Source: Acidobacteriota bacterium
GTDB lineage: Bacteria > Acidobacteriota > Blastocatellia > Chloracidobacteriales > Chloracidobacteriaceae
Assembly (NCBI GenBank): GCA_016208495.1
Contig: JACQXX010000086.1
Coordinates: 25,606 to 89,605, forward strand
Reading direction: 5' to 3'
DNA length: 64,000 bases
A program made the position numbers and the translations under genes. Positions 33,917-44,114 of the stretch are shown here, piece after piece. The notes below the pieces were generated by a model, which saw only the letters and a program-made list of their open reading frames with translations, ran no database searches and was not told the DNA's origin. Numbering within the stretch: the first letter of the stretch is position 1; each line of letters begins with the position of its first letter.

Positions 33917-35032
33917 ATGTGGAATCTGGGGTTGCAACCCACCGTGAATCAACCTGTTCCGCGTGACATCAAGCGAATTCTCATTTGCGCCTACCTTGGA
34001 CTGGGCAATTTTTTGATGTACACACCGACGCTTCGCGCCTTGCGGGAGCATTTTGCCGATGCCCAGATTGATTTGCAGGTCGGCAATAACACCGGGTGTG
34101 AAGCCGTTTTGGAGGGGACCGACTATTTCCATCGGGTATATGACGTCTGTGCCAAAGCCAGTTGGAAGCGGTGGCGACGGCACATTCAGGAAGTTCGCCA
34201 AAACCGCTATGACTTGATCATCAACGAATTTCACAGCAATTCCCAGCATCTGGCGACGATGGTCAGCCTTTCGGGCGCGCCCTATCGCCTTGGGCATGTC
34301 CGCAGCCCAGGATGGCCTGACCGATACGGGTTCATTTACAACCTGCGCGTCACCATGCGCGAAGACCAGCACGAGATTGATCGCTATTTTGCTCTGGCCC
34401 GGGCGCTTTCAATTCCTGAAGACCGACTTATTCCGAAAACTTTCATTCATTTGCGCAAAGAGGATTACCTGTGGGCGAGTCGTTTTTTGACTCAGGTTGG
34501 GGTCCGACAGGGAACACCTGTGGTTGGAGTTCAAATGGGGACATCGGCCAATATGCGCTGGAAACAGTGGTCGCCTGAAAAATTCAGACTTCTGTGTGAG
34601 CGGCTTCTGGGTGAGCATCCAGAAGCCGTATTGCTCCTGCTTGGTTCGCCAAATGAAGCCTTGATGATCCAGGATGCCATGCGCGGGCTCACCGAGCGGG
34701 TGATCCTGGCTGTTGGGGAAACCACAGTGAAACAGGTGGCCGCACTGGTCAAGCAGTGTGCCATGTTGATTTGCAATGATAGTGGCCTGATGCACATGGC
34801 GATTGCCGTTGAAACACCCGTTGTGGCCATTTATGGTCCAACCGATTACCGCCGGACGGCCCCGCTGGATGCAATCCATACTGTTGTCCGCAAAGACCTT
34901 CCCTGTAGCCCCTGCTTTCGGATGGAGGGCCCGTTTACCGTTCAAGCTTGCCCTCATCACAATTGTTTGACCACAATGGATGTAACCGAAGTTTATACCC
35001 AGGTCGAAAAGACCTTGCAGCGTGTGATCTGA
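33917..35032 (+). CDS. Glycosyltransferase family 9 (heptosyltransferase-like)
   Basis: 371 residues with the two-lobed GT-B form. The N-terminal lobe has ILICAYLGLGNFLMYTPTLRALREHF. The C-terminal nucleotide-sugar lobe has VVGVQMGTSANMRWKQWSPEKF and CNDSGLMHMAIAVETPVVAIYGPTD, the GT9 signature. GT9 enzymes add heptose or related sugars to lipopolysaccharide core or other glycans at the cytoplasmic face. The following TMTC-like genes suggest a shared glycan or glycoprotein pathway, by position only. Confidence 0.9.
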   Translation: MWNLGLQPTVNQPVPRDIKRILICAYLGLGNFLMYTPTLRALREHFADAQIDLQVGNNTGCEAVLEGTDYFHRVYDVCAKASWKRWRRHIQEVRQNRYDLIINEFHSNSQHLATMVSLSGAPYRLGHVRSPGWPDRYGFIYNLRVTMREDQHEIDRYFALARALSIPEDRLIPKTFIHLRKEDYLWASRFLTQVGVRQGTPVVGVQMGTSANMRWKQWSPEKFRLLCERLLGEHPEAVLLLLGSPNEALMIQDAMRGLTERVILAVGETTVKQVAALVKQCAMLICNDSGLMHMAIAVETPVVAIYGPTDYRRTAPLDAIHTVVRKDLPCSPCFRMEGPFTVQACPHHNCLTTMDVTEVYTQVEKTLQRVI

Positions 35033-35079
35033 AGATCTCGTGTGGATAGAGCATCTTATTTTCTCTCCGAGGATTAGCT

Positions 35080-37065
35080 ATGTCAGATTTCCAAAGTTCC
35101 GAACTGACTCAGGAAGGTTCGTCTGAATCAGTCGGATCTGAATCACCGGCTGCCTGGCAGGCACTCAACACCCTGCTGGAATCACCCGGCAGAATTTTGC
35201 TGCTCCTGGCTGGGGTATCAATTCTGGTGTATCTCAACACATTGGGGAATGGATTTGCTTATGACGATGTGATGATCGTCGAGAAAAACCCTCTGCTCCG
35301 CAATATTGCCAACATTCCAAAATTGTTTCAGGTTGGCTATTGGGATCACTGGGTGACCGGGTCAGCCAGTTATCGCCCGGTTTTGACGACGACGTTTGCG
35401 CTTAATTTCTTCATCACGGGCCCATCACCCTGGGGCTTTCATCTGGTGAATATCCTGCTGCATACCGCAAACGTCTGGCTGCTGTTTACCTTGTTGTGTC
35501 GGTATCAGGTGAGTCAACGGCTGGCGGTGATGGCTGCAATTTTGTTTGCCATTCACCCAGTTCATACCGAAGCAGTGGCAAACATTGTTGGACGCGGTGA
35601 AGTGCTGGCAGCCTTTGGTTTTGGATTGGCGTGGTTGTGCTGGCAGAAGCGCGAAACATCAGAAAACCCAATCCATCGGATCGGGTTCTATCTCTGTGCG
35701 CTGACGTCCTATCTCGCTGGCATGCTGAGTAAAGAACCCATCATTATCTTGCCAGTCTTGTTATTCAGCCTGGATGTGGTCCGGGAAACCCCGGAACTGT
35801 CAGTTCGACGATTGCTGCCGCGTCTCCCACGGTTGGTTTTGCCCTACCTCGGGTTTGTGGTTGTGCTGGGGGTGTACTTTGGGATGCGGTTTATGGCCGG
35901 CCAGGTCCTTGACCAGCACCCGGCTGCCAAAATCCAGGAGATGGCCAGCCTGACTTTTTTTGGGCGATGCGCCACCATGGCGTCAATGAGCCTGGAGTGG
36001 GCACGCTTGCTGATCATTGGGTATCCGTTGCGACCCTTTTATGATCCCAATCACTTTACCGTTGTGTCCCACTTTACGCTCCGTTCCTGGGCAGGGCTGG
36101 TGGGAGTACTCGGTTTAATTGCAATCGCGGTCAAAGCCTATCGTCGGTATCCGGTTGTTACTTTTGCGATTTTCTTTTGGTTTGTAACCATCAGTGTCGT
36201 GAGCAACATCCTGGTGCTGATCGGGTCAATTATCGCGGAACGGCAACTCTATTTGCCTTCGGTCGGAGTCGTGATTTTGATTGCCTGGGCAGCCGAACAG
36301 TTTTTGTTTTCTGAAAAATGGGCGACAGCCCGGCTCCCGGTTCAAGCCATTGCCAGTGTTACGTTGGTGATGCTGTGTGTTGGCTATGTCTTTATCACTT
36401 CGCGTCGAAATTTGGATTGGCGTGATAGCGAGACCTTATTTTCAAGGTTTATCGAAACTGACCCCCGGAGCCCGCTTGGATATTCGGTCTTGGGAAACTA
36501 TGCCCTTGAACGAAAAGAGTATGCGCTGGCAGGTCAGTTGTTTCGCAAAAGTCTGGAATGCACCCCGACTGCCTTTGCTGGAAAATTTGGTCTGTGTCGG
36601 GTAGCAGTTCAAACCGGGCAAATTGAAGAAGGCAAGTATCTGGCACGCCAACTCGTGGCTGCTCAGCCCCCTAACCTGAAGCCGCCAGCTTCGGATTGGG
36701 CGCTGGTGCATGAGCTCTATGCCCAGCTTTTAGCCAAAAATAAGGAATGGGATGCAGCGCTGATCGAAGTGAAGAAAGCGATTGAGTTAAATCCTAAAGC
36801 GTATGATTCCCAGGTCTTGCTGGCCAATATTTTGCTGGAGACCAATCAAAATGAGGCGGCGCTGGAACAGTTGCGAACCTTGACCCTTCGTTTTCCAGAG
36901 TTTGAACAGGCATTTAACAATTATGGAGTGGCTCTGGCGCGCTTTGGCAAACTGGTGGAAGCCGAACGCCAGTTTCAACGTGCCCTGCAACTCAACCCAA
37001 AATCAACCGAAGCGGCTCATAACCTCGAACAGGTACGACAAGATATGCAATCGTCGCCAAAGTAA
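35080..37065 (+). CDS. TMTC-like membrane protein with C-terminal TPRs (paralogue 1)
   Basis: 661 residues. About ten membrane helices (45-430) are followed by TPRs (about 465-655, ending in YGVALARFGKLVEAERQFQRALQLNP). NGFAYDDVMIVEKNPLL and IHPVHTEAVANIVGRGEVLAAFGF are the two motifs typical of TMTC/DUF1736 proteins of the GT-C fold, which in animals are O-mannosyltransferases. The acidic DD pair after the first helix fits the GT-C catalytic loop. Preceded by GAGGA. It has the same length as the next gene, clearly a duplication. The acceptor is unknown. Confidence 0.85.
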   Translation: MSDFQSSELTQEGSSESVGSESPAAWQALNTLLESPGRILLLLAGVSILVYLNTLGNGFAYDDVMIVEKNPLLRNIANIPKLFQVGYWDHWVTGSASYRPVLTTTFALNFFITGPSPWGFHLVNILLHTANVWLLFTLLCRYQVSQRLAVMAAILFAIHPVHTEAVANIVGRGEVLAAFGFGLAWLCWQKRETSENPIHRIGFYLCALTSYLAGMLSKEPIIILPVLLFSLDVVRETPELSVRRLLPRLPRLVLPYLGFVVVLGVYFGMRFMAGQVLDQHPAAKIQEMASLTFFGRCATMASMSLEWARLLIIGYPLRPFYDPNHFTVVSHFTLRSWAGLVGVLGLIAIAVKAYRRYPVVTFAIFFWFVTISVVSNILVLIGSIIAERQLYLPSVGVVILIAWAAEQFLFSEKWATARLPVQAIASVTLVMLCVGYVFITSRRNLDWRDSETLFSRFIETDPRSPLGYSVLGNYALERKEYALAGQLFRKSLECTPTAFAGKFGLCRVAVQTGQIEEGKYLARQLVAAQPPNLKPPASDWALVHELYAQLLAKNKEWDAALIEVKKAIELNPKAYDSQVLLANILLETNQNEAALEQLRTLTLRFPEFEQAFNNYGVALARFGKLVEAERQFQRALQLNPKSTEAAHNLEQVRQDMQSSPK

Positions 37066-37069
37066 TACC

Positions 37070-37300
37070 AGTTTGTAGTCAGTAGTCAGTAGTCAGTAGA
37101 TCGCTAAATTTATTTGATAGAACTATTTGACTGTTTCCTGGTGCAAAGCGGCGGTGTGTGATTGAAATCACTTTGACCTTGGATTTGGTTCCACGCTAGA
37201 GTTGCGGCTTCTTTCTTTTCCCCTCGCATACTGATAAAACGTTTGTGCTAGAAAATGGTTAAGTAACTCATTTCAGTGAAATTAGTGAGCTACTGACTAA
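37070..37300. repeat. TCAGTAG-bounded spacer between TMTC paralogues
   Basis: Four TCAGTAG-type units follow the stop. The right end has a dispersed segment (GAAAATGGTTAAGTAACTCA, TTAGTGAGCTACTGAC) as at 31786 and 62720. The centre has no recognised feature. Confidence 0.7.
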
Positions 37301-37342
37301 AACTGATGGAAGCCTGTTTGCTTTTTCGGTTGAGAACTTGCC

Positions 37343-39328
37343 ATGTCGGATTTAGAACCCTCTGATTCGTCCCCTCCACAGTCATCTGAAGTCCTCCAGA
37401 ATGGGCCTCCGGTTCTGTTTTCAATGGTGGAATCGGTCCTGGCCTCACCCGCTAAAACCATCATTGGGCTGGCGGTTCTATCAGTTTTGGTCTATTTGAA
37501 TTCAATCGGAAACGGATTTGCTTATGATGATGTGCTGATTATTGAGAAAAACCCGCTCATTCGCAGTGTTTCCAATATCCCCAGACTTTTTCTGATTGGG
37601 TATTGGGACACCTGGTATGCGGGCGCTGCTGCCTATCGGCCATTCCTGATGATGACGTTTGTTCTCAACTATCTGGTGAGCGGAGCCGATCCCTGGAGCT
37701 ACCATCTGGTGAATGTGCTGCTGCATGCGGCCAATAGTTGTCTCCTTTACTTTTTACTCGTCCGATATCAGATCAGTTTATCGCTGGCGGCTGTCGCGGG
37801 AATCATCTTCGCGATTCATCCAGTTCACACCGAAGCGGTTTCAAATGTGATTGGACGTGGCGAAGTTTTGGCGGCTTTTTGTTGCGGGGTGTCCTGGTTG
37901 TGCTGGAAGGAATATCAGGATGCCACGCGGCCTGCCCGCAAATCCGGTTTGTTTCTGGCGGCGATTGTCGCCTATTTGATCGGGTTGCTGACCAAGGAAT
38001 CCATCATCGTCTTGCCGGTATTGTTGTTTGGGTTAGATTTGTTCCGGGTTGAACGTGCGGCTGAGTTGCGTCAATTCGGTGTGCGATTCCTCAAGCTGGC
38101 GGTGCCGTATGTGGGTTTTGTTGGGGGATTGGCGATCTATTTTGGGCTGCGTTCGATGGCTGGCCAAATCCTGAGCCAAAGTTCTGAGATTAGCCTTCCA
38201 GAAATGGCGAAACTCTCCTCCTGGGGACGCCTGTCCACCATGGCATCCATGAGCCTGGAGTATTTCCGGTTGCTGGTCATCGGGTACCCGCTCCGGCCCT
38301 ATTATGACCCACTTTCATTTGGAGTTTTGTCGAGCCCAAACTGGCGGTCATGGCTGGGTGTGTTTGGGGTGACTGGGCTGGCTCTGGGGGCCATTCTTGC
38401 CTATCGCCGGGCCCCAATCGTCACTTTTGCCATCGGATTTGTTTTCGTCACCCTTGGTCTGTTTAGCAATGTTGTCTTTCTGGTTGGATCGCTGGTGGCC
38501 GAGCGGTTTCTCTACCTGCCGTCAGTCGGGTATGCCATTGTGATTGCCTGGCTGGCGGAGCGGTATGTGCTTTCAACGTTTCGTTCTGACAAACCGGCCA
38601 TCGGCCAGTTCCTCCCGGCTGTGGTTCTGCTGGTCTGTTGTGTGGGATATATTGGGATAACGACGCGGCGCAATCTGGATTGGGCCAATAATGAAGCCCT
38701 GTTTACCCGCTTTATCGAAACGGATCCAAAAAGCTCATTGGGGTATACCATTCTGGGTGATATCTTCTTGAAGCGCGGAGAGCTTCCCCAGGCCCGACGC
38801 TTGTTTGACAACTGCCTCACCCTTTCCCCTGCATCTTTTGCCGGGCATTGGGGCTTATGCCAGATTGATTTTCAGGAAGGGAAAACGCTCGACTGCCGCA
38901 ATCGAATTGAGTATTTGCTCGGATTTGAGCCGCCTCAATTAGTCCCTCCGGCGGATGACTGGGCACACGTTCACATGCTCAATGCCCGGCTCTGGACGCT
39001 GGAGAAGAACTGGGAACAAGCCGTCACCGAAGCTGACCGGGCGGCGGTACTCAGTCCAATTATTCCTGATGCGCAATTACTTGCCGCTGATATTCGGGTG
39101 CAGGCCAATCAAATGGATGCCGCCTTGAAGTTGTATCAGGCGTTAACACACCAGTATCCGGATTTTGATCGAGGGTTTAACAATTATGGTGTGGTTTTGC
39201 TGCGGTTGGGGAAACTCACGGAGGCCGAAGCCCAGTTTCAACAGGCACTCCGACTCAACCCGGATTCGACAGTCGCCGCTCGTAACCTGGGGCTGGTACA
39301 ATCCAGACTCCAATCTGTTCCCAAGTAA
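37343..39328 (+). CDS. TMTC-like membrane protein with C-terminal TPRs (paralogue 2)
   Basis: 661 residues, collinear with the preceding paralogue: NGFAYDDVLIIEKNPLI, IHPVHTEAVSNVIGRGEVLAAFCCGVSWLCWK, the ASMSLE(Y/W)xRLLxIGYPLRPxYDP loop and the final YGVVLLRLGKLTEAEAQFQQALRLNP repeat. The membrane half is more alike between the copies than the TPR half, which suggests a shared reaction with different partners. Its stop overlaps a possible recO start (TAATG). Confidence 0.85.
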   Translation: MSDLEPSDSSPPQSSEVLQNGPPVLFSMVESVLASPAKTIIGLAVLSVLVYLNSIGNGFAYDDVLIIEKNPLIRSVSNIPRLFLIGYWDTWYAGAAAYRPFLMMTFVLNYLVSGADPWSYHLVNVLLHAANSCLLYFLLVRYQISLSLAAVAGIIFAIHPVHTEAVSNVIGRGEVLAAFCCGVSWLCWKEYQDATRPARKSGLFLAAIVAYLIGLLTKESIIVLPVLLFGLDLFRVERAAELRQFGVRFLKLAVPYVGFVGGLAIYFGLRSMAGQILSQSSEISLPEMAKLSSWGRLSTMASMSLEYFRLLVIGYPLRPYYDPLSFGVLSSPNWRSWLGVFGVTGLALGAILAYRRAPIVTFAIGFVFVTLGLFSNVVFLVGSLVAERFLYLPSVGYAIVIAWLAERYVLSTFRSDKPAIGQFLPAVVLLVCCVGYIGITTRRNLDWANNEALFTRFIETDPKSSLGYTILGDIFLKRGELPQARRLFDNCLTLSPASFAGHWGLCQIDFQEGKTLDCRNRIEYLLGFEPPQLVPPADDWAHVHMLNARLWTLEKNWEQAVTEADRAAVLSPIIPDAQLLAADIRVQANQMDAALKLYQALTHQYPDFDRGFNNYGVVLLRLGKLTEAEAQFQQALRLNPDSTVAARNLGLVQSRLQSVPK

Positions 39329-39345
39329 TGCTCAGGTCACGTGTT

Positions 39346-40104
39346 ATGCCAACCATTGAAACCGAAGCTTTTGCCCTGCGGACCTACCCTTTCTCAGAAC
39401 ATCATAAAGTCTGTGTCTTTTTTACCCGTCAGGTTGGCGTCGTTCGTGCTGTCGCTCATGGTTCACGAAGAATGAAGAGCAAATATGGCGCCGGGCTGGA
39501 ACTCTTTTCACAGGTCCATCTCAAATTTCGCGAACGCGAGGGCCGTGATCTGGTGGAACTGGCTGATTGCGAACTGGTGAAATCTCATTTTGAGGCGGCG
39601 GCCAACCCGGAAATTGCGGCGATTTTTAGCTACTGGAGCGAACTGATTTCCGAATTTTTGCCTGCGCACCAGCCCAACGATCACGTGTATCGGCTCCTGG
39701 CCGCCTTGCTGCCCTGTGTTGAGTCTGAACTTGACGCCACTGACGCTTTGCTCCGATACTTTGAAACCTGGCTGCTCAAGCTCTCCGGCTTTTATCCCGA
39801 TTTATCTCTGTGTGTTACCTGCGGAACTGACTTTCCCAACCAGGAATCATTGTATCTGGCACGAGACGGTACACCGGAGTGTGCCAGTTGTAGCGAGCGG
39901 CGCGGGTTGGCTCTTTCACCGGCCTCACGTCATCTTATTGGGCGCATTTTGCGATGTCCTCCCGCAGAATTTGCCACGGTTCTCATCGAGCCGCAGACGG
40001 GACGTGTCCTGGAAGAATTAAACCAGCATCTGATTCGAACATCTTTAGAGCGCGAATTGAAAGCCTACACCGTGCTCAAGCAATTGCGAGAGTTTTCACT
40101 TTAG
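39346..40104 (+). CDS. recO: RecO, DNA repair protein
   Basis: 252 residues from the ATG at 39346 (MPTIETEAFALRTYPFSEHH), matching the typical RecO start. An alternative ATG at 39328 overlaps the upstream stop and would add six residues. The OB-fold domain is N-terminal (VVRAVAHGSRRMKSKYGAGLELFS). The helical C-terminal domain contains a Cys4 zinc site (CVTCG and CASCSER). RecO loads RecA onto SSB-coated DNA with RecR. Possible translational coupling with the TMTC-like gene. Confidence 0.93.
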   Translation: MPTIETEAFALRTYPFSEHHKVCVFFTRQVGVVRAVAHGSRRMKSKYGAGLELFSQVHLKFREREGRDLVELADCELVKSHFEAAANPEIAAIFSYWSELISEFLPAHQPNDHVYRLLAALLPCVESELDATDALLRYFETWLLKLSGFYPDLSLCVTCGTDFPNQESLYLARDGTPECASCSERRGLALSPASRHLIGRILRCPPAEFATVLIEPQTGRVLEELNQHLIRTSLERELKAYTVLKQLREFSL

Positions 40105-40300
40105 TCGGTCTTCTTAAGGAAAGGATGAATTATGAATGATGAATTATGACAGATACATGATTTTTAACCAGTGAAATAGCTCTATTTCCGCCTCATAGTT
40201 CATACCTCATAGTTTCGTACATCGCCCCTTCATCCCTTCGCTTTGCATTCTGTGCTCGATTCCACAAACGACTGACTACTGACTATTCACTATATTCAAG
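40105..40300. other. Repeat-like spacer before ppdK
   Basis: AT-rich, with GAATTATGA units, CCTCATAGTTCATACCTCATAG and CGACTGACTACTGACTATTCAC at the right end. No gene is seen. Confidence 0.5.
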
Positions 40301-40313
40301 TTTGGAGATACCA

Positions 40314-43127
40314 ATGGCTGAAAAATCAACAAAGCGAGTTTATCTCTTTGCGAATGGCACTGCCGACGGCAACGGCCAAATGAAAGATCTGTTGGGTGGG
40401 AAAGGCGCAGGTCTGGCTGAAATGATGCTGGCCGGCTTGCCCGTTCCGCCAGGATTTACCATCACCACTCATTCCTGTAATGAATATTATTCAGCAGGAA
40501 AAGTATTTCCCGCCGGGTTGTGGGACGAAGTCCTGGCCGCCATGAAAACAGTTGAGCAAGCGACCGGAAAGGGTTTTGGCAATCCTGAAAATCCGTTGCT
40601 GGTTTCAGTTCGGTCGGGCGCAAAGTTTTCGATGCCGGGAATGATGGATACCGTGTTGAACCTGGGTCTCAACGACGTGACGGTTCAGGGATTGGCGAAG
40701 TTAACCTCCAACGAACGGTTTGCCCAGGATGCCTATCGTCGTTTTATCCAGATGTTTGGGCGCATCGTGCTTGGGATTCCGGGTGAAAAATTCGATCACA
40801 TTTTCGAGCATGCCAAGCACCATAAAGGCGTTCATCTTGACACGGATCTGACCGCCGATGACTTGAAGGAAATTGTCGTCAAATTCCAGTCGGTGGTGTT
40901 TAAAGAAACCGGTCAATCTTTCCCCAGCGATCCCTATAAACAACTTGAACTCTCGATCCAGGCCGTTTTCTCGTCCTGGTTTGGCAAACGGGCGGTGGAC
41001 TATCGCCGCGTCAACAAAATTCCGGACGACCTGGGCACCGCCGTCAATATTGTGGCGATGGTCTTTGGCAACATGGGGCAGGATTCAGGAACGGGGGTGG
41101 CCTTTACCCGCAATCCTTCGACTGGTGAGCGGTTGCTGTTTGGCGAATATCTGACCAATGCCCAGGGTGAAGATGTGGTCGCGGGTATCCGGACCCCAGC
41201 CAAGATTTCCCACCTGCATGATGAAATGCCGGAAGTGTACAACGAATTTGCCCGGGTGGCCGAAACTCTGGAGCGGCATTATAAGGATGTTCAGGATCTG
41301 GAATTCACCATCGAGCGCGGCAAATTGTGGATGCTCCAAACCCGCAATGCCAAGCGCACGGGCCCCGCAGCCGTGAAAATCGCCGTGGATATGGTTCACG
41401 AAGGAATTTTATCCAAAGCCGATGCCGTCTTGCGGGTTGAACCCGCTCAGCTTGACCAGCTCTTACATCCGCGCGTTGATCCGGAAGCCGAAGTGAACTT
41501 GCTGGCGACCGGGTTGCCGGCCAGTCCTGGTGCTGCCGGCGGAACGGTGGTGTTTGACCCCGACACGGCTGAAACCCGTGGCAATGCCGGTGAAAAAGTC
41601 ATTTTGGTCCGGGTTGAAACGTCACCGGAAGATTATCATGGAATGGTGGCCGCCCAGGCGATTTTGACAGCTCGTGGGGGGCTCACAAGTCACGCCGCCG
41701 TAGTTGCCCGTGGTATGGGTAAATGCTGTGTTGCTGGCTGTGGAAGCTTGCAGATAGATTATGATGCCAAACATTTCAAAGTTGGTGACCGCATCATCAA
41801 AGAAGGCGATTACATCACGCTCGATGGTTCAACCGGGCGCGTGATCGAAGGCCAGGTCCCATTGATTGAACCTGAAATCACCGGTGATTTCCGCGAGTTT
41901 ATGAGCTGGGCCGATGAATTCCGAACGCTCAATGTCCGAACCAATGCCGACACGCCGCACGATTCACACGTGGCGCGTGGATTCGGGGCTGAAGGAATCG
42001 GACTGTGCCGCACCGAACATATGTTCTTTGAAGGCAACCGCATTGATATGGTCCGGCAGATGATTATGGTGGCTTCGGAGTACAAGCGGCTTGACTCTGA
42101 ACGGTCACTGGTCCATCAGGAAATTGCCAAGGAGACAGCCAAAGCGGGCGGTGGCAAAGACAAACTGGCTGAACTCAAGAAACAACAAGCCAAACTCGAC
42201 AAGAAAATTGTCAAACCCAAACAGCTTTTTATGGGCGCACTGGCCGCGTTACTGCCGATGCAGCGTGAAGATTTTATTGGTATTTTCACCGCCATGAACG
42301 GGTTACCGGTCACCATCCGCTTGCTGGATCCGCCGTTGCATGAATTTCTGCCTCATTCGGTTGAAGACATGAAACTGCTGGCCAAAAAAGTCGGCCTCAC
42401 TCCGAAAGTAGTTGAAGCCAAGATCGAAGCCCTGCGCGAAGCCAACCCAATGCTTGGTCACCGTGGATGCCGACTCGGACTGGTCTATCCGGAAATCACC
42501 GAAATGCAGGCCCGGGCCATTTTTGAAGCGGCAGCGCACGTGCAACAACACGACGTCAAGGTCTTGCCGGAAGTCATGATTCCACTGGTTGGCGACGTGC
42601 AAGAATTTGTCCGTCAGGAACATATTGTCCGGCGGGTGGCCAACGAAGTGATGGATGCCACCGGTGAAAAATTTGAGTATCTGGTCGGCACCATGATCGA
42701 ACTGCCACGGGCGGCACTCACGGCTGACAAGATTGCCGTGGCTGCCGAATTCTTTAGCTTTGGAACTAACGACCTGACGCAGACGACCTTTGGATTATCG
42801 CGCGACGATTCCGGAACGTTTCTGCCGTTCTATGTCGAAAACAAGATTCTCAAAGACGATCCGTTCCAGGTTCTTGACCAGGAAGGGGTTGGCCAACTGG
42901 TTGAAATTGGTGTCAAGAAAGGCCGCAGTGCCCGTCCTGGAATCAAGATTGGGATTTGCGGCGAACATGGCGGCGAACCGTCAAGCGTCAATTTCTGCCA
43001 CCGGGTTGGGATGAATTACGTCAGTTGTTCACCCTACCGGGTGCCGATTGCCCGTCTGGCAGCCGCTCAGGCTGCATTAGCGGAAAAATCCGGTGAATCG
43101 CAGCAGGCGATTTCACGCACCGCCTGA
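40314..43127 (+). CDS. ppdK: Pyruvate, phosphate dikinase
   Basis: 937 residues from the ATG at 40314, behind TTGGAGATACC. The ATP-grasp part has GGKGAGLAEM, SVRSGAKFSMPGMMDTVLNLG and GTGVAFTRNPSTGE. The phosphohistidine is in LTSHAAVVARGMGKCCV. The PEP/pyruvate barrel has GLCRTEHMFF, the cysteine in GICGEHGGEPSS and GTNDLTQTTFGLSRDD. It interconverts pyruvate, ATP and Pi with PEP, AMP and PPi. Between MIMVASEYKRL and the MGALAALLPMQR motif there is an additional Lys-rich segment of about 40 residues (KAGGGKDKLAELKKQQAKL), which appears to be a lineage-specific insertion. Confidence 0.97.
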   Translation: MAEKSTKRVYLFANGTADGNGQMKDLLGGKGAGLAEMMLAGLPVPPGFTITTHSCNEYYSAGKVFPAGLWDEVLAAMKTVEQATGKGFGNPENPLLVSVRSGAKFSMPGMMDTVLNLGLNDVTVQGLAKLTSNERFAQDAYRRFIQMFGRIVLGIPGEKFDHIFEHAKHHKGVHLDTDLTADDLKEIVVKFQSVVFKETGQSFPSDPYKQLELSIQAVFSSWFGKRAVDYRRVNKIPDDLGTAVNIVAMVFGNMGQDSGTGVAFTRNPSTGERLLFGEYLTNAQGEDVVAGIRTPAKISHLHDEMPEVYNEFARVAETLERHYKDVQDLEFTIERGKLWMLQTRNAKRTGPAAVKIAVDMVHEGILSKADAVLRVEPAQLDQLLHPRVDPEAEVNLLATGLPASPGAAGGTVVFDPDTAETRGNAGEKVILVRVETSPEDYHGMVAAQAILTARGGLTSHAAVVARGMGKCCVAGCGSLQIDYDAKHFKVGDRIIKEGDYITLDGSTGRVIEGQVPLIEPEITGDFREFMSWADEFRTLNVRTNADTPHDSHVARGFGAEGIGLCRTEHMFFEGNRIDMVRQMIMVASEYKRLDSERSLVHQEIAKETAKAGGGKDKLAELKKQQAKLDKKIVKPKQLFMGALAALLPMQREDFIGIFTAMNGLPVTIRLLDPPLHEFLPHSVEDMKLLAKKVGLTPKVVEAKIEALREANPMLGHRGCRLGLVYPEITEMQARAIFEAAAHVQQHDVKVLPEVMIPLVGDVQEFVRQEHIVRRVANEVMDATGEKFEYLVGTMIELPRAALTADKIAVAAEFFSFGTNDLTQTTFGLSRDDSGTFLPFYVENKILKDDPFQVLDQEGVGQLVEIGVKKGRSARPGIKIGICGEHGGEPSSVNFCHRVGMNYVSCSPYRVPIARLAAAQAALAEKSGESQQAISRTA

Positions 43128-43136
43128 TAAAACTTT

Positions 43137-43193
43137 GGAGTGCGGCTCACTTGACGCCGTTTTAACCCAGCGCCGTCAAGTGAGCCGGACTCC
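43137..43193 (+). terminator. 20 bp inverted repeat downstream of ppdK
   Basis: GGAGTGCGGCTCACTTGACG (43137-43156) and CGTCAAGTGAGCCGGACTCC (43174-43193) pair with one mismatch around a 17-base loop. There is no T-run immediately after, so termination is only probable. The left arm resembles 24791-24811, so it may be a REP-like element. Confidence 0.5.
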
Positions 43194-43226
43194 ACCCCCT
43201 TCCTTTTTCCCCCTTTGGTTTTCCTT

Positions 43227-44021
43227 ATGCAAAAACGCCTCTCTGTCGTCATTCCTATCTACAACGAAATCAAAACGTTGCGGTTGATTATCGAGCGGGT
43301 GCAGGCTGTAGACATTCCACTCGAAAAAGAGCTGGTGTGTGTGGATGATGGTTCAACGGATGGCACACGCGATCTGCTGGCGCAATTGACGCGCGAGTAC
43401 CCCAATGTCCGGGTATTTCTTCAACCAAAAAATTGCGGAAAGGGCGCGGCGCTTCATGAAGGATTTCGACAGGCAACCGGCGACTTTGTGATTGTTCAGG
43501 ATGCGGACCTGGAATATAACCCTGAGGATTACCATAAAGTGCTGGCGCCGCTTATCGAAGGCGAAGCTGATGTTGTCTACGGCTCTCGCTTCTTAGGTGG
43601 TGATGTGCGCCGGGTGTTGTTCTTCTGGCATTCAGTCGGAAACAAATTTCTGACTTTACTCTCAAACATGATTTCCGATCTGAATTTGACAGATATGGAA
43701 ACCTGCTATAAAGCCTTTCGCCGCGAAGTCATCCAGTCGTTTCAGCTTGAGCAAAAACGATTTGGCTTTGAACCGGAAATTACCATCAAAGTCGCCCGCC
43801 GCCGCCTGCGAGTGTATGAAGTGGGCATTAGCTATCATGGTCGAACGTATGAAGAAGGAAAGAAGATTGGATGGAAGGACGGGTTTCAGGCGCTCTGGTG
43901 TTTATTAAAATATGGTCTGACGGTGCCGCTTGAGCCATACCATGCCCCCCAATCAAATCTGGAGGAGCGGACGTCTGCGACATCCAGTACCTCTTCCTCA
44001 ATATCACTTTCGAAAAAATAG
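43227..44021 (+). CDS. Glycosyltransferase family 2 (dolichyl-phosphate-mannose-synthase-like)
   Basis: 264 residues from the ATG at 43227 (an in-frame TTG at 43215 is less likely). GT-A fold with [44 protein letters not shown] and GSRFLGG; the DxD-like site is [14 protein letters not shown] and [17 protein letters not shown] are typical of polyprenyl-phosphate sugar synthases. There is no membrane tail. Such enzymes load a sugar onto polyprenyl phosphate, the usual donor for GT-C enzymes such as the TMTC-like proteins encoded nearby; this link is inference. Confidence 0.92.
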   Translation: MQKRLSVVIPIYNEIKTLRLIIERVQAVDIPLEKELVCVDDGSTDGTRDLLAQLTREYPNVRVFLQPKNCGKGAALHEGFRQATGDFVIVQDADLEYNPEDYHKVLAPLIEGEADVVYGSRFLGGDVRRVLFFWHSVGNKFLTLLSNMISDLNLTDMETCYKAFRREVIQSFQLEQKRFGFEPEITIKVARRRLRVYEVGISYHGRTYEEGKKIGWKDGFQALWCLLKYGLTVPLEPYHAPQSNLEERTSATSSTSSSISLSKK

Positions 44022-44114
44022 AACTCGTTTCGCCGTAGGTTTGGAGCCTGCTTTTATCAAACTCATATTTTTAACCATTTGATTACCAGAATTGATTTTG
44101 GTAAGTGTTTGATT

